Origin: Echinarachnius parma
Taxonomy: Eukaryota > Echinodermata > Echinoidea > Clypeasteroida > Echinarachniidae
Assembly (NCBI GenBank): GCA_037951105.1
Contig: JBAMJV010009403.1
Coordinates: forward strand, 1-64,000
Direction: 5' to 3'
DNA length: 64,000 bases
The position numbers and the translations under genes are program-made. Shown here piece by piece: positions 23,551 through 34,303 of the stretch. Below the pieces are notes generated by a model that saw only the letters and a program-made list of their open reading frames with translations, did no database searches and was not told the DNA's origin. Every line of letters begins with the position of its first letter. Position 1 is the stretch's first letter.

Positions 23551-24121
23551 TTAATGTATATATAAATGATATCACCAGAAATGATATAAAGTAATTATTT
23601 ATTTTTGTTATTGATAACGTGCATTGTTTTGTTTTGTTTTGTTTCGTTTGTTAGTAAATGTAAATGTTGTAAATGTTAGTAGTTCACATTCTCTTTCTCT
23701 CTTCTATTTTTCTATTTTTCTTAACACCCTATTTTTCCCAACACCCTTTCCCCTACATAGAACCATCTTCTTTCTCTGCTTTTCTCTGTTTGTTGTTTTT
23801 CTTGTTCCATTTTGCTCTTTCCCCCACGTTTTCCCATGTTTAATCATTCATAGTGTTATGAGGTAGTTTTACTTTTGTTTTAAATGTTTCAAAGTAATCA
23901 AAACATTGATGTATTATATTTTCTGGGGACCTTGCTCTTACAAGACCAGCTTATTTAAGGTCTCCTCTTTCTTTAATGACTTGTTTAGAAAAACCCATTT
24001 GGGTTGTATATTGACTGAATATTGCACTTCAAATTGTTTGCTTATGCTGTTTGTTCTATTATTCTATGTACAAATGTTTTTGTGAAAGAAATAAATAAAA
24101 TGAACCTTGAAGCTTGAACTT
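23551..24121 (+). other. LINE 3' untranslated region
   Basis: T-rich, with TTTTG and TCTCTT stretches, closing with AAATAAATAAAATG and then short TTGAA(C) repeats. The short terminal repeat in place of a long poly-A is usual for L2/CR1-type elements. Confidence 0.65.
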
Positions 24122-24219
24122 TAGTGGCAATGCTACATTTGATCGTTAATATTAATTAGCTGATTAAAATGATGTTACTTGATTCAATTGTTTAACGAAA
24201 TATAGGTTGTTCGTTTCAG

Positions 24220-24387
24220 CAGTGGCGTAGCGTGGTCGGACTGATTGGGGGGGGGGGGGGGCACATTTGATGCATTTTTATTTATTTTTTGTTAATGTCA
24301 TCTCATGTTTCCGATTGTTTCTTTCTTCAAATTATTCGGGGGGGGGGGGCATGTACCCCATGCCCCCTCCCCGTCGCTACGCCACTG
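24220..24387. mobile_element. Short hAT-like MITE (CAGTGGCGTAGCG ends)
   Basis: Perfect 13-bp inverted repeats, 'cagtggcgtagcg' and 'cgctacgccactg', flank a 168-bp body with a G run near each end. No target duplication was recognised. It is the same family as the ends at 15523 and 19637. Confidence 0.85.
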
Positions 24388-25934
24388 TGCTCTCCAAACT
24401 ATTGTAATGTTCGTTCGGTAATGCTGAAAACAAAAAAAGTAATACCGGAAAATTAGAAACATGACTTCATTAAACAGTAAAATATCATCTGACAATTCTC
24501 ACGTTGTATTCTTTAATGACAGCCTCGTGGCCTACCTATACATTTTGCAACTATAATAGTGGCCTCTTCATAACTTTGTACTAGTCGAACACTGGTAAAC
24601 CTGTTTGTATCAATAAGTATCATATTTATTTATTTGCTGTTATGTATTCACCAATAGACCCAAGCCCGAGTATTTTCGGAACCGATCCTGAACGGGTTAC
24701 AACCTACAATGTATGTTATGTTACCTGGGCCTCAAGTCTCAACAAATTAACATAAAAGAACGGTCATGATTTTACAATAGAACTGTGATACAACATACTC
24801 TTCTTAATAAAATAAAGGTTATTCCCAATGCACGGTTACAAGTTCACCGTAATAACGTTAGTACATTTTTTATAAATATTTGCATTATTATGTACAATAA
24901 GCGCCCATTTTATTTGTACTGGATGTTAAAAGACACTTGACACTTTTGATTTGAAATAATTGTATAAGTATGTCAAATATCCCAATTAAAGCAGAAACTA
25001 GCTGAAAAGTTTAACGTTTGGTATGGTAGTGTTCCGTAATCATCGACATCATGCCTTCAATCATTTAAGAATATGCAATTCACATCCTATGATATGTATA
25101 CTACAGAGATACAATAATATGTGTGTTATGTATGTGTATGTGGTATTGCAATATGTCGCTGTAGTATATTGCTAGTAAATTATTTTTTGTCTAACACGCG
25201 ATGTTAGAAGTCTCCCATCGATCACGCGATGTAGGCTGGAAGATGTTTGATTTACAGTGCTGGGTTTCACTTTCAGCTATATGCTAATTCACAAAGGGAA
25301 ACACACTCCCCTTTCAGTATGTTTGTTCAAGAGTTCAGAATTGCCTGTTCACGTTGTCTTGTGTCATGCGTGACGTGGCTCACACCAACATAGTTGTGTG
25401 TATCATAAATATATTTGGTAATAATTTTGCTCAGCGTTCGGACGTTATTTCGGTTCGAGATATGTGTTATGACGTATGATTTTACGCTGTATGTTGGGGT
25501 TTGTTTTTCTATAAGGAGAATGTACCTGGGAAATTGTATAGTATAATCATATCAATAAGAAATGCTCGGACCACAAAATATACCTCCGATTATTGACCAA
25601 AATTATTGTGGAGTTGATGATCTTTATAACAAGACGGCTAACGGAATGAACTTGCATAACTGTTTAGATATAATAGCCTAATGGTTCACATACAAGTAGT
25701 TGGGATCAACATTTAAGATATTTAAGTAATTTCGAAAACCATTTTGACCAGTAATATAGTTTTATCCTTAAAATAATGTGCTCAAATAGCATACTGGAGA
25801 TATTAAACATAGCAATTATTCAAGATACTACATAATATTTGAAGAACTTGTATACATATTTAATAATGATATATTCGATTTATATAGCGCCTTATATGAT
25901 TGATACTCATATTAGAGTCCATGTATTAAAATAA
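24388..25934. repeat. Paralogous segment copy A, right part; no gene
   Basis: It matches 30420-31780 in copy B ('aagcccgagtattttcgga' with 'aagcccgagtatttttagga', 'ctttcagctata', 'gcctgttcac', 'atgctcg(a/g)acca') and, more loosely, 36750-37150. Both A and B end where a TTCGTTATTCCGAAGG array begins. No coding frame is shared. Confidence 0.7.
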
Positions 25935-26680
25935 CGGGTGCGCTTCGTTATTCCGAAGGTTCGTTATTCCGAAGGTTCTTTATTCCGAAGGCTCGTTATT
26001 CCGAACACGCAAATTTCGTATACCTGAGGGTTCGTTAATCCTAAAATGAAATAGGGTTCGTTAATCCGAACATTTGTTGCATTATTCCGAAGGTTCGTTA
26101 TTCCGAAGGTTCGTTATTCCGAGGGTTCGTTATTCCGAAGGTTCGCTATTCCTAAAATGAAATCAGGTTCGTCATTCCAAAGGTTCGTTACTCCGATAAT
26201 AAAATCGGGTTCGTTATTCCGAAGGTTTGTTATTACGAAGGTCCGTTATTCCGGGGGTTCGTTATTCCGAAGGTTCGCTATTCCTAAAATGAAATCGGGT
26301 TCGTTAATCCGAAAATTAAATTTGGTTTGTTATAATGCTATAATTTCATATAAAGAGATAAAATAAACTTAAATGTTTGATTGGTCTGGCCAAGGGAGGG
26401 AAAGGGGGAGGGGTATGCTTAATGCAGGCTGTAAATTAAATAAACAAAACACAAATTATAGTATTATAACAAACCCAATTTAATTTTCTGATTAACGATC
26501 CCTATTTTATTTTCGGACTAATGAACCTTCGGAATAACGAACCTTCGGAATAACGAACCCGATTTGTTTTTCGGATAAACGAACCTTAGGAATAACGAAC
26601 CCGATTTGTTTTTCGGATAAACGAACCTTCGGAATAACGAACCTTCGGAATAACGAACCTTCGGAATAACGGACTGTAAC
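25935..26680. repeat. Inverted arrays of GGTTCGTTATTCCGAA
   Basis: The left arm (to about 26330) carries about 15 units of a 16-bp repeat GGTTCGTTATTCCGAA, mixed with a longer variant containing 'aaaatgaaatcgg'. The right arm (26480-26672) carries the complementary units. About 150 bp of unrelated sequence, with 'ataatgctataatttc', lies between. The outer end 'ggaataacg(ga)ctgtaacc' recurs inverted at 31781, so the array has defined ends. Frames of the GSLFRRF type are repeat artefacts. Confidence 0.85.
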
Positions 26681-26739
26681 CAAAATAACACACGTGATTA
26701 CATTATAACACAATGAAACCAACTGCATTTTGCAAATTC

Positions 26740-26872
26740 ATGAGAAAACCCTCAGTCCGTCATTGATAGGATACTAAACCTCCCAATATAATTTCTGTAG
26801 GCTCATTCAGTATTAAAGGGAGCCCCTTATATAGCTTGGGAAAAATATGTTGAGATCAATCTAATACATAAT
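26740..26872. repeat. Start of paralogous segment copy B
   Basis: 'actaaacctcccaa' and 'aggctcattcagtattaaag' match 35240-35295 in copy C. A looser match exists at 39490 and at about 215. No gene. Confidence 0.65.
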
Positions 26873-26873
26873 A

Positions 26874-27306
26874 TGTGACCTTACACCACAAAACGACCGT
26901 TATGTCGCTATGGTACTTCTCTTTTATTAGCTAAAATAGTCAAAATTTTTTCAAAATATGAGATTTAGGATTTCGGTATTTCCTGAATAAGCATATCTTA
27001 ATCTACCTCCTGTGAAGTTTTGAGCCTAGGAAATCATGTTTAAATATTATTTTTCTTCTAATAAATGTGATCTTATTACAGCGCTTGAATGGACACTGAT
27101 CTTTTAAGCGGCCCGTTTCTCCCTTATTTTAAAAATGCTTCAGCCATATTCCAAATTTTTGGCGTTCATTTTGAAAGGGTTTGCTTAATCCAAATATGAC
27201 AAATTATATACCATTTTAAAGGTAATGACTTCTATTTTAACGTTAAATGAAATTCAGCACAATCAATTTTCCCGACTTATTGGTCGTTTTGTGGTGTAAG
27301 GTCACA
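26874..27306. mobile_element. MITE with 25-bp perfect TIRs (TGTGACCTTACACC)
   Basis: 'tgtgaccttacaccacaaaa' and then 'cgacc' at the left is mirrored exactly by 'ggtcg' and 'ttttgtggtgtaaggtcaca' at the right. TA flanks both sides. It is 433 bp and non-coding. TA duplication and TIR style suggest a Tc1/mariner relative. Confidence 0.88.
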
Positions 27307-27329
27307 TATTCTATCTACTTTTTCGATGT

Positions 27330-29799
27330 AAAAGGATACTACAATAATTTGCATTTCCAATAAATTAGAACCAATCATAATATTCATTGTTTTTTTACTT
27401 GCGGGATTGAGGTTTATTTGAGAAAAACAGTCATAACAAATTATGAAGAAGCACATGACCTCAACAAATGTTGTTTACTACTTCATGATCAATGTTCTCA
27501 ACGTTGGTCAAAACAAGATATTTGTCTGCGTTCTACGAATTGTGAGTATCCTTATGTATCCATATGTGTTGAGAGTAAATACATTATTTTTGGCTTATCC
27601 TGATTTATTAAATAATTGTCTTAACTCTTCTCAAATACATACTGGTCCTCTCTGTTTATTTAAATGGAACGTGGTGTGCAATCCAATATTTGATAAGCCT
27701 GAGTATGAACGATGGAAAAGGGATATAAATTATGTGAAGTAAGGTCAAAAAGCTTCTGTTAGTTAAAACAACGCGTCAGATAAAGCTTCAGATAATTAAA
27801 ACAAAAAAATATGATTTTAACATCAATAATGTTTACCTCTTCATACTAAGCTGTTCAGGACCAACATGCTTATTGTATTACAATGAAAGTACACACAATT
27901 TGAAACACGAAAACACCATTCAGTGAGTAGGCTTTATAGCGATGAAACGATTACTATGGTTTTTATTCTTGTTGACAAATATTTAGAGCAGTTTATGAAC
28001 CAGTTCATTCATTAAACTGTTAATTTATTTGTGTTAACATGGTAAACGCCCAATATATTCATGGTTTACCTACGGTTTAACTATCGATTGACCATGGTTC
28101 AACAGTGGTGTAACGATAAATACACATCATTCGTTGTTTTACCGTGGTTTAAACAATGCGATACCGTCTTCTCATCGAAATTTACAGTCCATTAGTACTA
28201 AGGGCCTTTAAATGTTTGACACATATAAATGGGGCCAGACAAGTGCCGTGGATTATCACCAACAATTTTCTTAATTTTTTTTCAAATGGTTCCGCCATGG
28301 CAAAAGCATCGATCTAACAGTTAGGCCTACCATGTGTCAGCCATACAGCTCTAGTCTTACCATGGTTCATCAGTTAATCGACAATGGTTATCTACGATGA
28401 TTACATTAATAGCAAATCATGGTTTCCATAATTATGGTCGGCCAAGAACCTCAGTATGCAGCCGAGTCATCACACGGGGAGTTCCCACATTTGAGAGCGT
28501 GGGGTCGTGTGCGTAGGCGGTGGCGGTTATTGTGAATTATACGGGTGAATGCATTCCGCGCGGGAGTCTGTGCCTTCTTCCAATCACAGATCTGTGGTCC
28601 AGGATACACGGTGCAGATTTAGTTCGTCGTCGCCAGAAGTGCATTACTTGTCAAACACCCTCAATGTCATAAGTTTGGGCGGGTAATTATTGTCTCAGTT
28701 GATGCTTGGTGCGCCTCCAGTTACAGAGGAATATTTAGTGGAATATAGCTTCGGAACGTCGGGTATGCGAGTTCAAGTACCATTTGAGTGTCAAAAAACA
28801 TCGTCAGATTCAAATACCTCATAATTCACGACACGACCAAAGTTACAACCTGTAACCCGAACCATCGGAATAATTTCACTACAACAGTGATAGAAACACT
28901 CAATTTATGATTACCTAACCCCGTGTTGGGGTATAAGGAAGGAGTATGGGATTGTCAGAACCAGCATGCATATGCAGGGTGTCCTATATATCCATATAGA
29001 GGCATCATGAACCTTCTGTAAGTACACATTATTATTGTGATTACAGTATGTTTTGCTTCATGTTAAAGACCCGTAATGTTATATAAATGTAAAATATACA
29101 TTTTTATTCCTAGCGTGGTTCTAGCGTAATATTATATATAGAGAAAGGTAGGTAAATAGAAAGAGAGAGAGGGACAGCGAGAGACAAAGAGGGGGCTATG
29201 AAAATTGACTTGTATTACATGATGAAAATTATGGTGTAGTTTACTTTTAATAGACAATAGACAATTTACATGACAGATGACAGGAGAAACAGTTACATAT
29301 GCATGGATATGCGTAATTTGGATATGCACACATGCATCACGAAAAAGGAGACGGGTTCTAGTAAAAGTACACAGATAATTAACAACAAATTAAATATGTA
29401 GATAAAGGTATGTAATTTAACGATAATATGAGAAATACCAAAGTAATGCTATTTTGGGGAAAACTACTGTATACAGAATAAATAATGATTTGTGTTATGG
29501 AATGTCAAATGTGATATTAGTAAGATTAACTTTAATGGACTACCAAGAGTTAATGTGACTAAATGCAGTTTTTACAATTATTTCAATAATTAATTTAATT
29601 TGCATTTATTTATTTGTTTCAAAATAATATGTTGGTTAATTTCGTTGATACTTATAACTTTTCGGGCACAATTACTAGGTCCCTTCTGTCAAATACAAAA
29701 TGTATAACCAATATAATGATTACTGTTCCCCCTACACCAATTATCATTGTACGATTCTTCTGAGAGATATTTTTATCATAGAAAAAGAACGAGGTGTAC
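27330..29799. repeat. Paralogous segment copy B, main part; no gene
   Basis: It parallels copy A (13440-14791 then 20065-21012) and copy C (35500-35710). It holds no 5.26 kb transposon, giving the empty site near 28815. It also has the ATGGTT cluster (28030-28440), the GTAAGT site (GT at 29018) and the 'catag' then 'aaaaagaacga' site (about 29778). Frames at 27418 and 27443 are not kept in copies A or C. Confidence 0.75.
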
Positions 29800-30156
29800 C
29801 TTGATCTAATAACTTTCTGGGCAAGTGCAACAATGATGACTGATTAATAATATGTGTATTGCTGTGATCTGATATGTCCACAAAGTAATGTGTGTACATT
29901 TCATGTTAATTAGATTATTTTTTTGCCAAGACATGAGCAAAAACGCAAAGTGATATTCACCTACTGATTACACATACCTTACACACGGTATAGATTATCC
30001 CGTAGACAGTTTAACATCTGAACAATGGAAATTTGAAAAAAAAAAGAAACCTGTCCCGTCCTTTTATTGTTTATATGAATAAGACAAGGTATGAGAGAAA
30101 CACAGAGCTCCAAGTAAGTTTTTAAGATTTTGACAATGTTACTAAGTCCCTTTCAT
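29800..30156 (+). mobile_element. MITE family G copy in segment B
   Basis: It shares 'tctgatatgtccac', 'gagcaaaaacgcaaagtgat', 'tttaacatctgaaca' and 'gacaatgttactaagtccct' with 11484-11876. It occupies the position where copy A carries the LINE. Confidence 0.7.
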
Positions 30157-30301
30157 GGCAGAGCTACATTTTTTGATCGTTACTATTTAGCTGATTAATC
30201 TGGTAAAATGATGTTACTTAATACATTTATTGAGAGGACGAATGATGTATCTTCGTCAGTGTGACTTCAGTTGTATAACTAATCTCTGCTCTTCGTTTCA
30301 C

Positions 30302-30420
30302 CAGTGGCGAAATGTCCCCTTGTACATTATATAATTTATCTTGTTTTCTTCTTCTTCATATTATTGGGAAGGGGGGGGGGGGAGACACGTCCCCATGTCC
30401 CCCTATCGCTACGCCACCTG
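30302..30420. mobile_element. Short hAT-like MITE, degraded
   Basis: 'cagtggcga' and 'cgctacgccacctg' are degraded versions of the CAGTGGCGTAGCG ends, with a 12-base G run inside. It lies about where copy A carries 24220-24387, so the insertion may predate the duplication. Confidence 0.65.
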
Positions 30421-31780
30421 TGTACTCGTGAATAATCTGTTTAATGCCAATTAATGTTCTACGCTCGTTCGGTTATGGTGAAAACATAACAAATACGTAT
30501 TAACGGCCGAGTGTAAACAAACACAGTTAATTCATGAAACGTTGAATTCTTCATTGGAAGCCTCGTAGCCGACCTGAACATTTTGCAACTACTAGTAGCC
30601 TCGTCATAACTTGTACATGTATTAGTCAAAAACGGGTAAACCTGTTTAATCGGCTGAACAATATCAATTTCATTAGCTGTGGTATGTATTCTTCTTAGAC
30701 CGAAGCCCGAGTATTTTTAGGACAGGTCCCACCACGGGTTAAAAAACTACCATGAATGCCATATTACCTTGGCCTCAACAAATTAACATAACAAGTACTG
30801 TTGTGAGTTTAGAATTTAACCTCTTTATAAAAAGCTCTTATGCAACATAATCGTCTAATAACACAGTCACTGTTTGTACATTTGAGCAAAAAGTACATTT
30901 TTGTGTACAAACACCGCCCATTTCATTTGTAATGGATGTTAAATATAATTACTGACACTGACACGAATATTAAAGTATGGCGTGGATTATATCCACATTG
31001 AAGCAGATATGAAAAGTGTAAAGTTGTGCTGTGTAATCATCGGCAGGCTATTAATTATTTGAGTCCTATTCCAATTATCTGATATGTATACTACAGAGCT
31101 AAACGAATATGTTATGTATATTTATGGGGTTTTGCAATATACATGATAATAGGTTGGTTTACATGCGACGTTAGCAGTCTTCCATCGTTTAAAATATACG
31201 AACAGACAGGTATTTCATCTACAGTGTTGGTATAATTGTTGGGTTTCTCTTTCAGCTATACTCCTTTACAAAGACAAACTATTTCCTTTTTGTATTTTTT
31301 TTTCCACGAGTACATTTTGCCTGTTCACATTGGCGAGTTTCGTGCTTGACGTGGTACATTTTACACGCAAATATAGTTTTGATAATATATTTGATAAGCG
31401 CTTGAACGTAGTTCTATTTCTATTATTTCGGTTCGAGTTATGTGGCATGACTGCGGGGGCTATTTTTTCTATAAGCAGAATGTGCCTGGGAAACTGTATA
31501 TATATCGGGAAATGCTCGAACCATCGAATATACTAAGCTAATTGACCAAAATTATAGTGGAGATGATGATTTTAATTAAGACTGTTAACATAATGGTTGA
31601 CTTAAAAGTAGTTGGGACCAATATTTAATTTAGATGTTATAATTCAATTAATTATATTACAGTAATTTCGAAACCCAATACGATCGGTATCCGTAAAATT
31701 ACGTGTTGTGCAAATTAATTAGCGTCATTACAGCACACAAATGAAAATCTTCTGAAGCGCGTTGTCAACCCAACACATTT
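30421..31780. repeat. Paralogous segment copy B, right part; no gene
   Basis: It parallels 24388-25934. No open frame on either strand is conserved between the two copies. Confidence 0.65.
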
Positions 31781-32240
31781 GGTTACAGCGTTATTCCAGA
31801 GGTTTGTTTCTCCGAAAATTAAATCGGGTTCGATATTCCGAAGGTTCGTTAATCCGAAAATGAAATGGGGTTCGTTAATCCGTAAATGAAATGAGGTTCG
31901 TTTATCCGTAAATGAAATGAGGTTCGTTAATCCAATATGAACCCATATAATTTTCGGATTAACGAACCCTATTGCATTTTCGGACTAACAAACCTCATTG
32001 CATTTTCGGATTAACGAATTTAATTTCATTTTCGGATTAACGAACCTTCGGATTATCGAACCCTATTTTAATTTTGGATAAACGAACCATCGGAATACCG
32101 AACCTTCGGATTAATGCAACACATTTTCGGATTAACGAACCCTATTTCATTTTCGGATTAACGAAACCTCAGGTATACGATAACGAACCTTCGGAATAAC
32201 GAATCTTCGGATTAACGAACCTTCGGAGTAACGAACCGCA
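31781..32240. repeat. Second inverted TTCGTTATTCCGAAGG-type array
   Basis: It starts 'ggttacagcgttattcc'. The left arm of GGTTCGTTAATCCG-type units turns over at about 31950 into the complementary units, and ends 'ggagtaacgaaccgcaccc'. Most units are the longer variant with 'aaatgaaat'. The position at the end of segment B mirrors the array at the end of segment A. Confidence 0.82.
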
Positions 32241-32390
32241 CCCAAACATTTTACATTAACAATGTTAATATTGTGTCACTAACTTCACTCGACAAAGAAC
32301 ACTTCAGAATATAGACTATTTAATGTTGGAGTAATTTAATTTGTTAAATGGTATTAAAAGATGCAGTTTTCAAAAATCAACCATTCCTCT

Positions 32391-32803
32391 TTAAAGGGGA
32401 CCACCATACAAAGAACAAAACACAGATGCATGTTTCGTTACCACTGTCAGATATTAACTAGATACCCTACACATGGCAAAGGATTGTGTAAATTCATAAA
32501 ATATACAATTAGTTACCACCACTTACGTTACCAACATGGCCTTAATGTTCCTTTTGCGCCAAACGTCTGTGAGTACGCCAGTTCTATTCACGCGTACGTT
32601 TGGAGACAACAGAAACCTAGACAAAATATAGTCTTCGTTTTCAGACCTAATGAACACACGCTATAGTGTGGTGATGCGTTTTTTAATTATATAATATTTT
32701 TCTGGAAACATATTTTTCTAAAGTTGTTGGTGGAAATGGATGTTTAAAAATGTTACCTTTGATTTGTAAGAATATTTTGTTGTTGTTGTGATACCTTTTA
32801 AAG
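32391..32803. other. Possible diverged MITE of the TTTAAAGGGGACCACCA type
   Basis: The left edge 'tttaaaggggaccaccat' matches the edges of the element at 44901-45316, and a weak mirror 'tgtgataccttttaaa' is seen at about 32789. The 101-codon frame here has no recognisable domain. Confidence 0.4.
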
Positions 32804-33370
32804 GGATAGTTGAGTTCTGGTAGAGAGACTACAGTTTTAGTCAAACTTAATTTTAGTTACCAAAACCTGCACCATTACATTACAAACTAATAGTTATAAC
32901 TCCACCATGCTGAAAAGTAATACAAAATTACAAACAACTAAGTAAAAAGCATGTTATCATTCAAAACGAGCTGTTTAAACTAAAGAGGGCGCTTTCAAAA
33001 ATGCATTTGTTTAAACCATTTTAATTAAAATATTGTGCATGTGATGTTTTGTTGAAATAGTAATTAGATAGAGAGATAATCAACAACTATCTAAAAACCT
33101 CTTTTGAAAATATTTGAAAAGAGGAAGCATTTTAAAACGAATTTTAACGGCTGGTTCAAAATTATCGAATACTTGTGGGGCCCCACATTTAGTACAAATG
33201 GTTACGTTGCGGATATTTCAGCCGTTTCTGAAACCGATTTTGATCAAATAAAGTTTATTCTGCCATTAAAATTGTATGCTCTTTCATATTGGACACTCAG
33301 TTTTCCATTAGCTCACAACAAATATTTTGTGTAGCGCCCTCTCTACCAAAACTCAACTATCACTTTAAGG
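32804..33370 (-). mobile_element. MITE family A, inverted copy
   Basis: It reads as the reverse complement of the family A consensus, from 'aaagggatagttgagttctg' to 'caaaactcaactatcacttt'. The interior keeps 'gggccccaca' and 'ttctgccattaaaattg'. It lies head to head with the + strand copy at 33761, about 390 bp away. Confidence 0.82.
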
Positions 33371-33760
33371 AATGGTTCTCAAGCGACATTACGTGTTTGA
33401 ACATTATTTGTATTGATAGTTTTATTGCAGCAGCAACAATAATAGACAGTAGTGTGTGAATATTTTAAATTACAGAAAACAATGCCAAATAAATGAATGG
33501 ACAATCTAATCTAAGATTACATTTATTTAGAAATATCCAAAATATCTTTATGCGATATGGGAAGTATTCTGTTAAGTGTGTTTGTTTCTATATAGGCCAC
33601 TTCGTATGTGCCACGGTAAATTGAACGGTAATCAGGATAAAATAAAAGTTTCATAATGATCCTGAATTGGAATGTACAATTAAGTTTGCTAGTTACCTTT
33701 GCCTAAAATTGTCTCGGGGGTAAGGACATTATAGCCCAACCGTAACAAAAACAAACACTT
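33371..33760. other. No gene seen
   Basis: AT-rich spacer between two inverted family A MITEs. No frames or repeats recognised. Confidence 0.45.
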
Positions 33761-34303
33761 AAAGGGGTAGTTTAGTTTTGGTAGAGAAGGCGCTGCACAT
33801 CACAATTTTTTTGTGAGGTAATGAAAAACTGAGTGTCGAATTTGCGAGAACATGCAAGTTTAATGGCAGAATAAACTTTATTTGGTCAAAATCGGCCCCA
33901 AAACGGCTGAAATATCAATAAATATATATGACCCTATAATTATTTGGGGCCCAAATAATTAGCTGAATTTTTCAAAAAAATAAAAAAAATGCTTGCACTT
34001 TATCAAAAATTTTCAAAAGCGTTTTTTGAATAGTTGTTGATGATCTCTCTATTTAATCCTTATTTCAATAAAACATCACATGCATAATTTTGTATGAAAA
34101 ATGATTGAAACCAATGACTTTTTAGAGAGCGCCTTCTTGAGTTTTAATGGCTCTTTTTTTAATGATAACGTGCTTTTTACTTAGTCGTTTGTAATTTTGT
34201 ATACCTTTCGAGCATGGTGGAGTTAAAACTATTAGTTTTATAATGTTACTGTCCATGTTTGGTTACTAAAGTTGAGCCTTACCAAAACTAAACTACCCCT
34301 TTA
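33761..34303 (+). mobile_element. MITE family A, complete copy
   Basis: It is almost colinear with 18290-18832, from 'aaaggggtagtttagttttg' to 'ccaaaactaaactacccctt'. Symmetric ends here are the best view of the family's TIR. Confidence 0.87.

Larger units (their letters stand above)
21013..24121 (+). mobile_element. Dead non-LTR retrotransposon (CR1/L2-like LINE)
   Basis: Endonuclease remnants, reverse transcriptase and a C-terminal tail lie in order on the + strand. A 3' untranslated region ends 'aaataaataaaatgaacc' then TTGAA-type repeats. It is broken by several frameshifts and stops, and the 5' part of the endonuclease is missing. In copy B the flanks run 'ggtgtaccttg' and '...ggcagagctacattt' without this LINE (a family G MITE sits there instead). 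The insertion is therefore younger than the duplication. Confidence 0.88.

Noticed and set aside
25935-26680. CRISPR-like array of 16-bp repeats
   Set aside because: The units are contiguous without unique spacers and turn over into an inverted arm. It is a satellite or transposon array.
26157-26728. Open frames of the GSLFRRF/VIPKVRLSEK type
   Set aside because: Translations of the GGTTCGTTATTCCGAA repeat.
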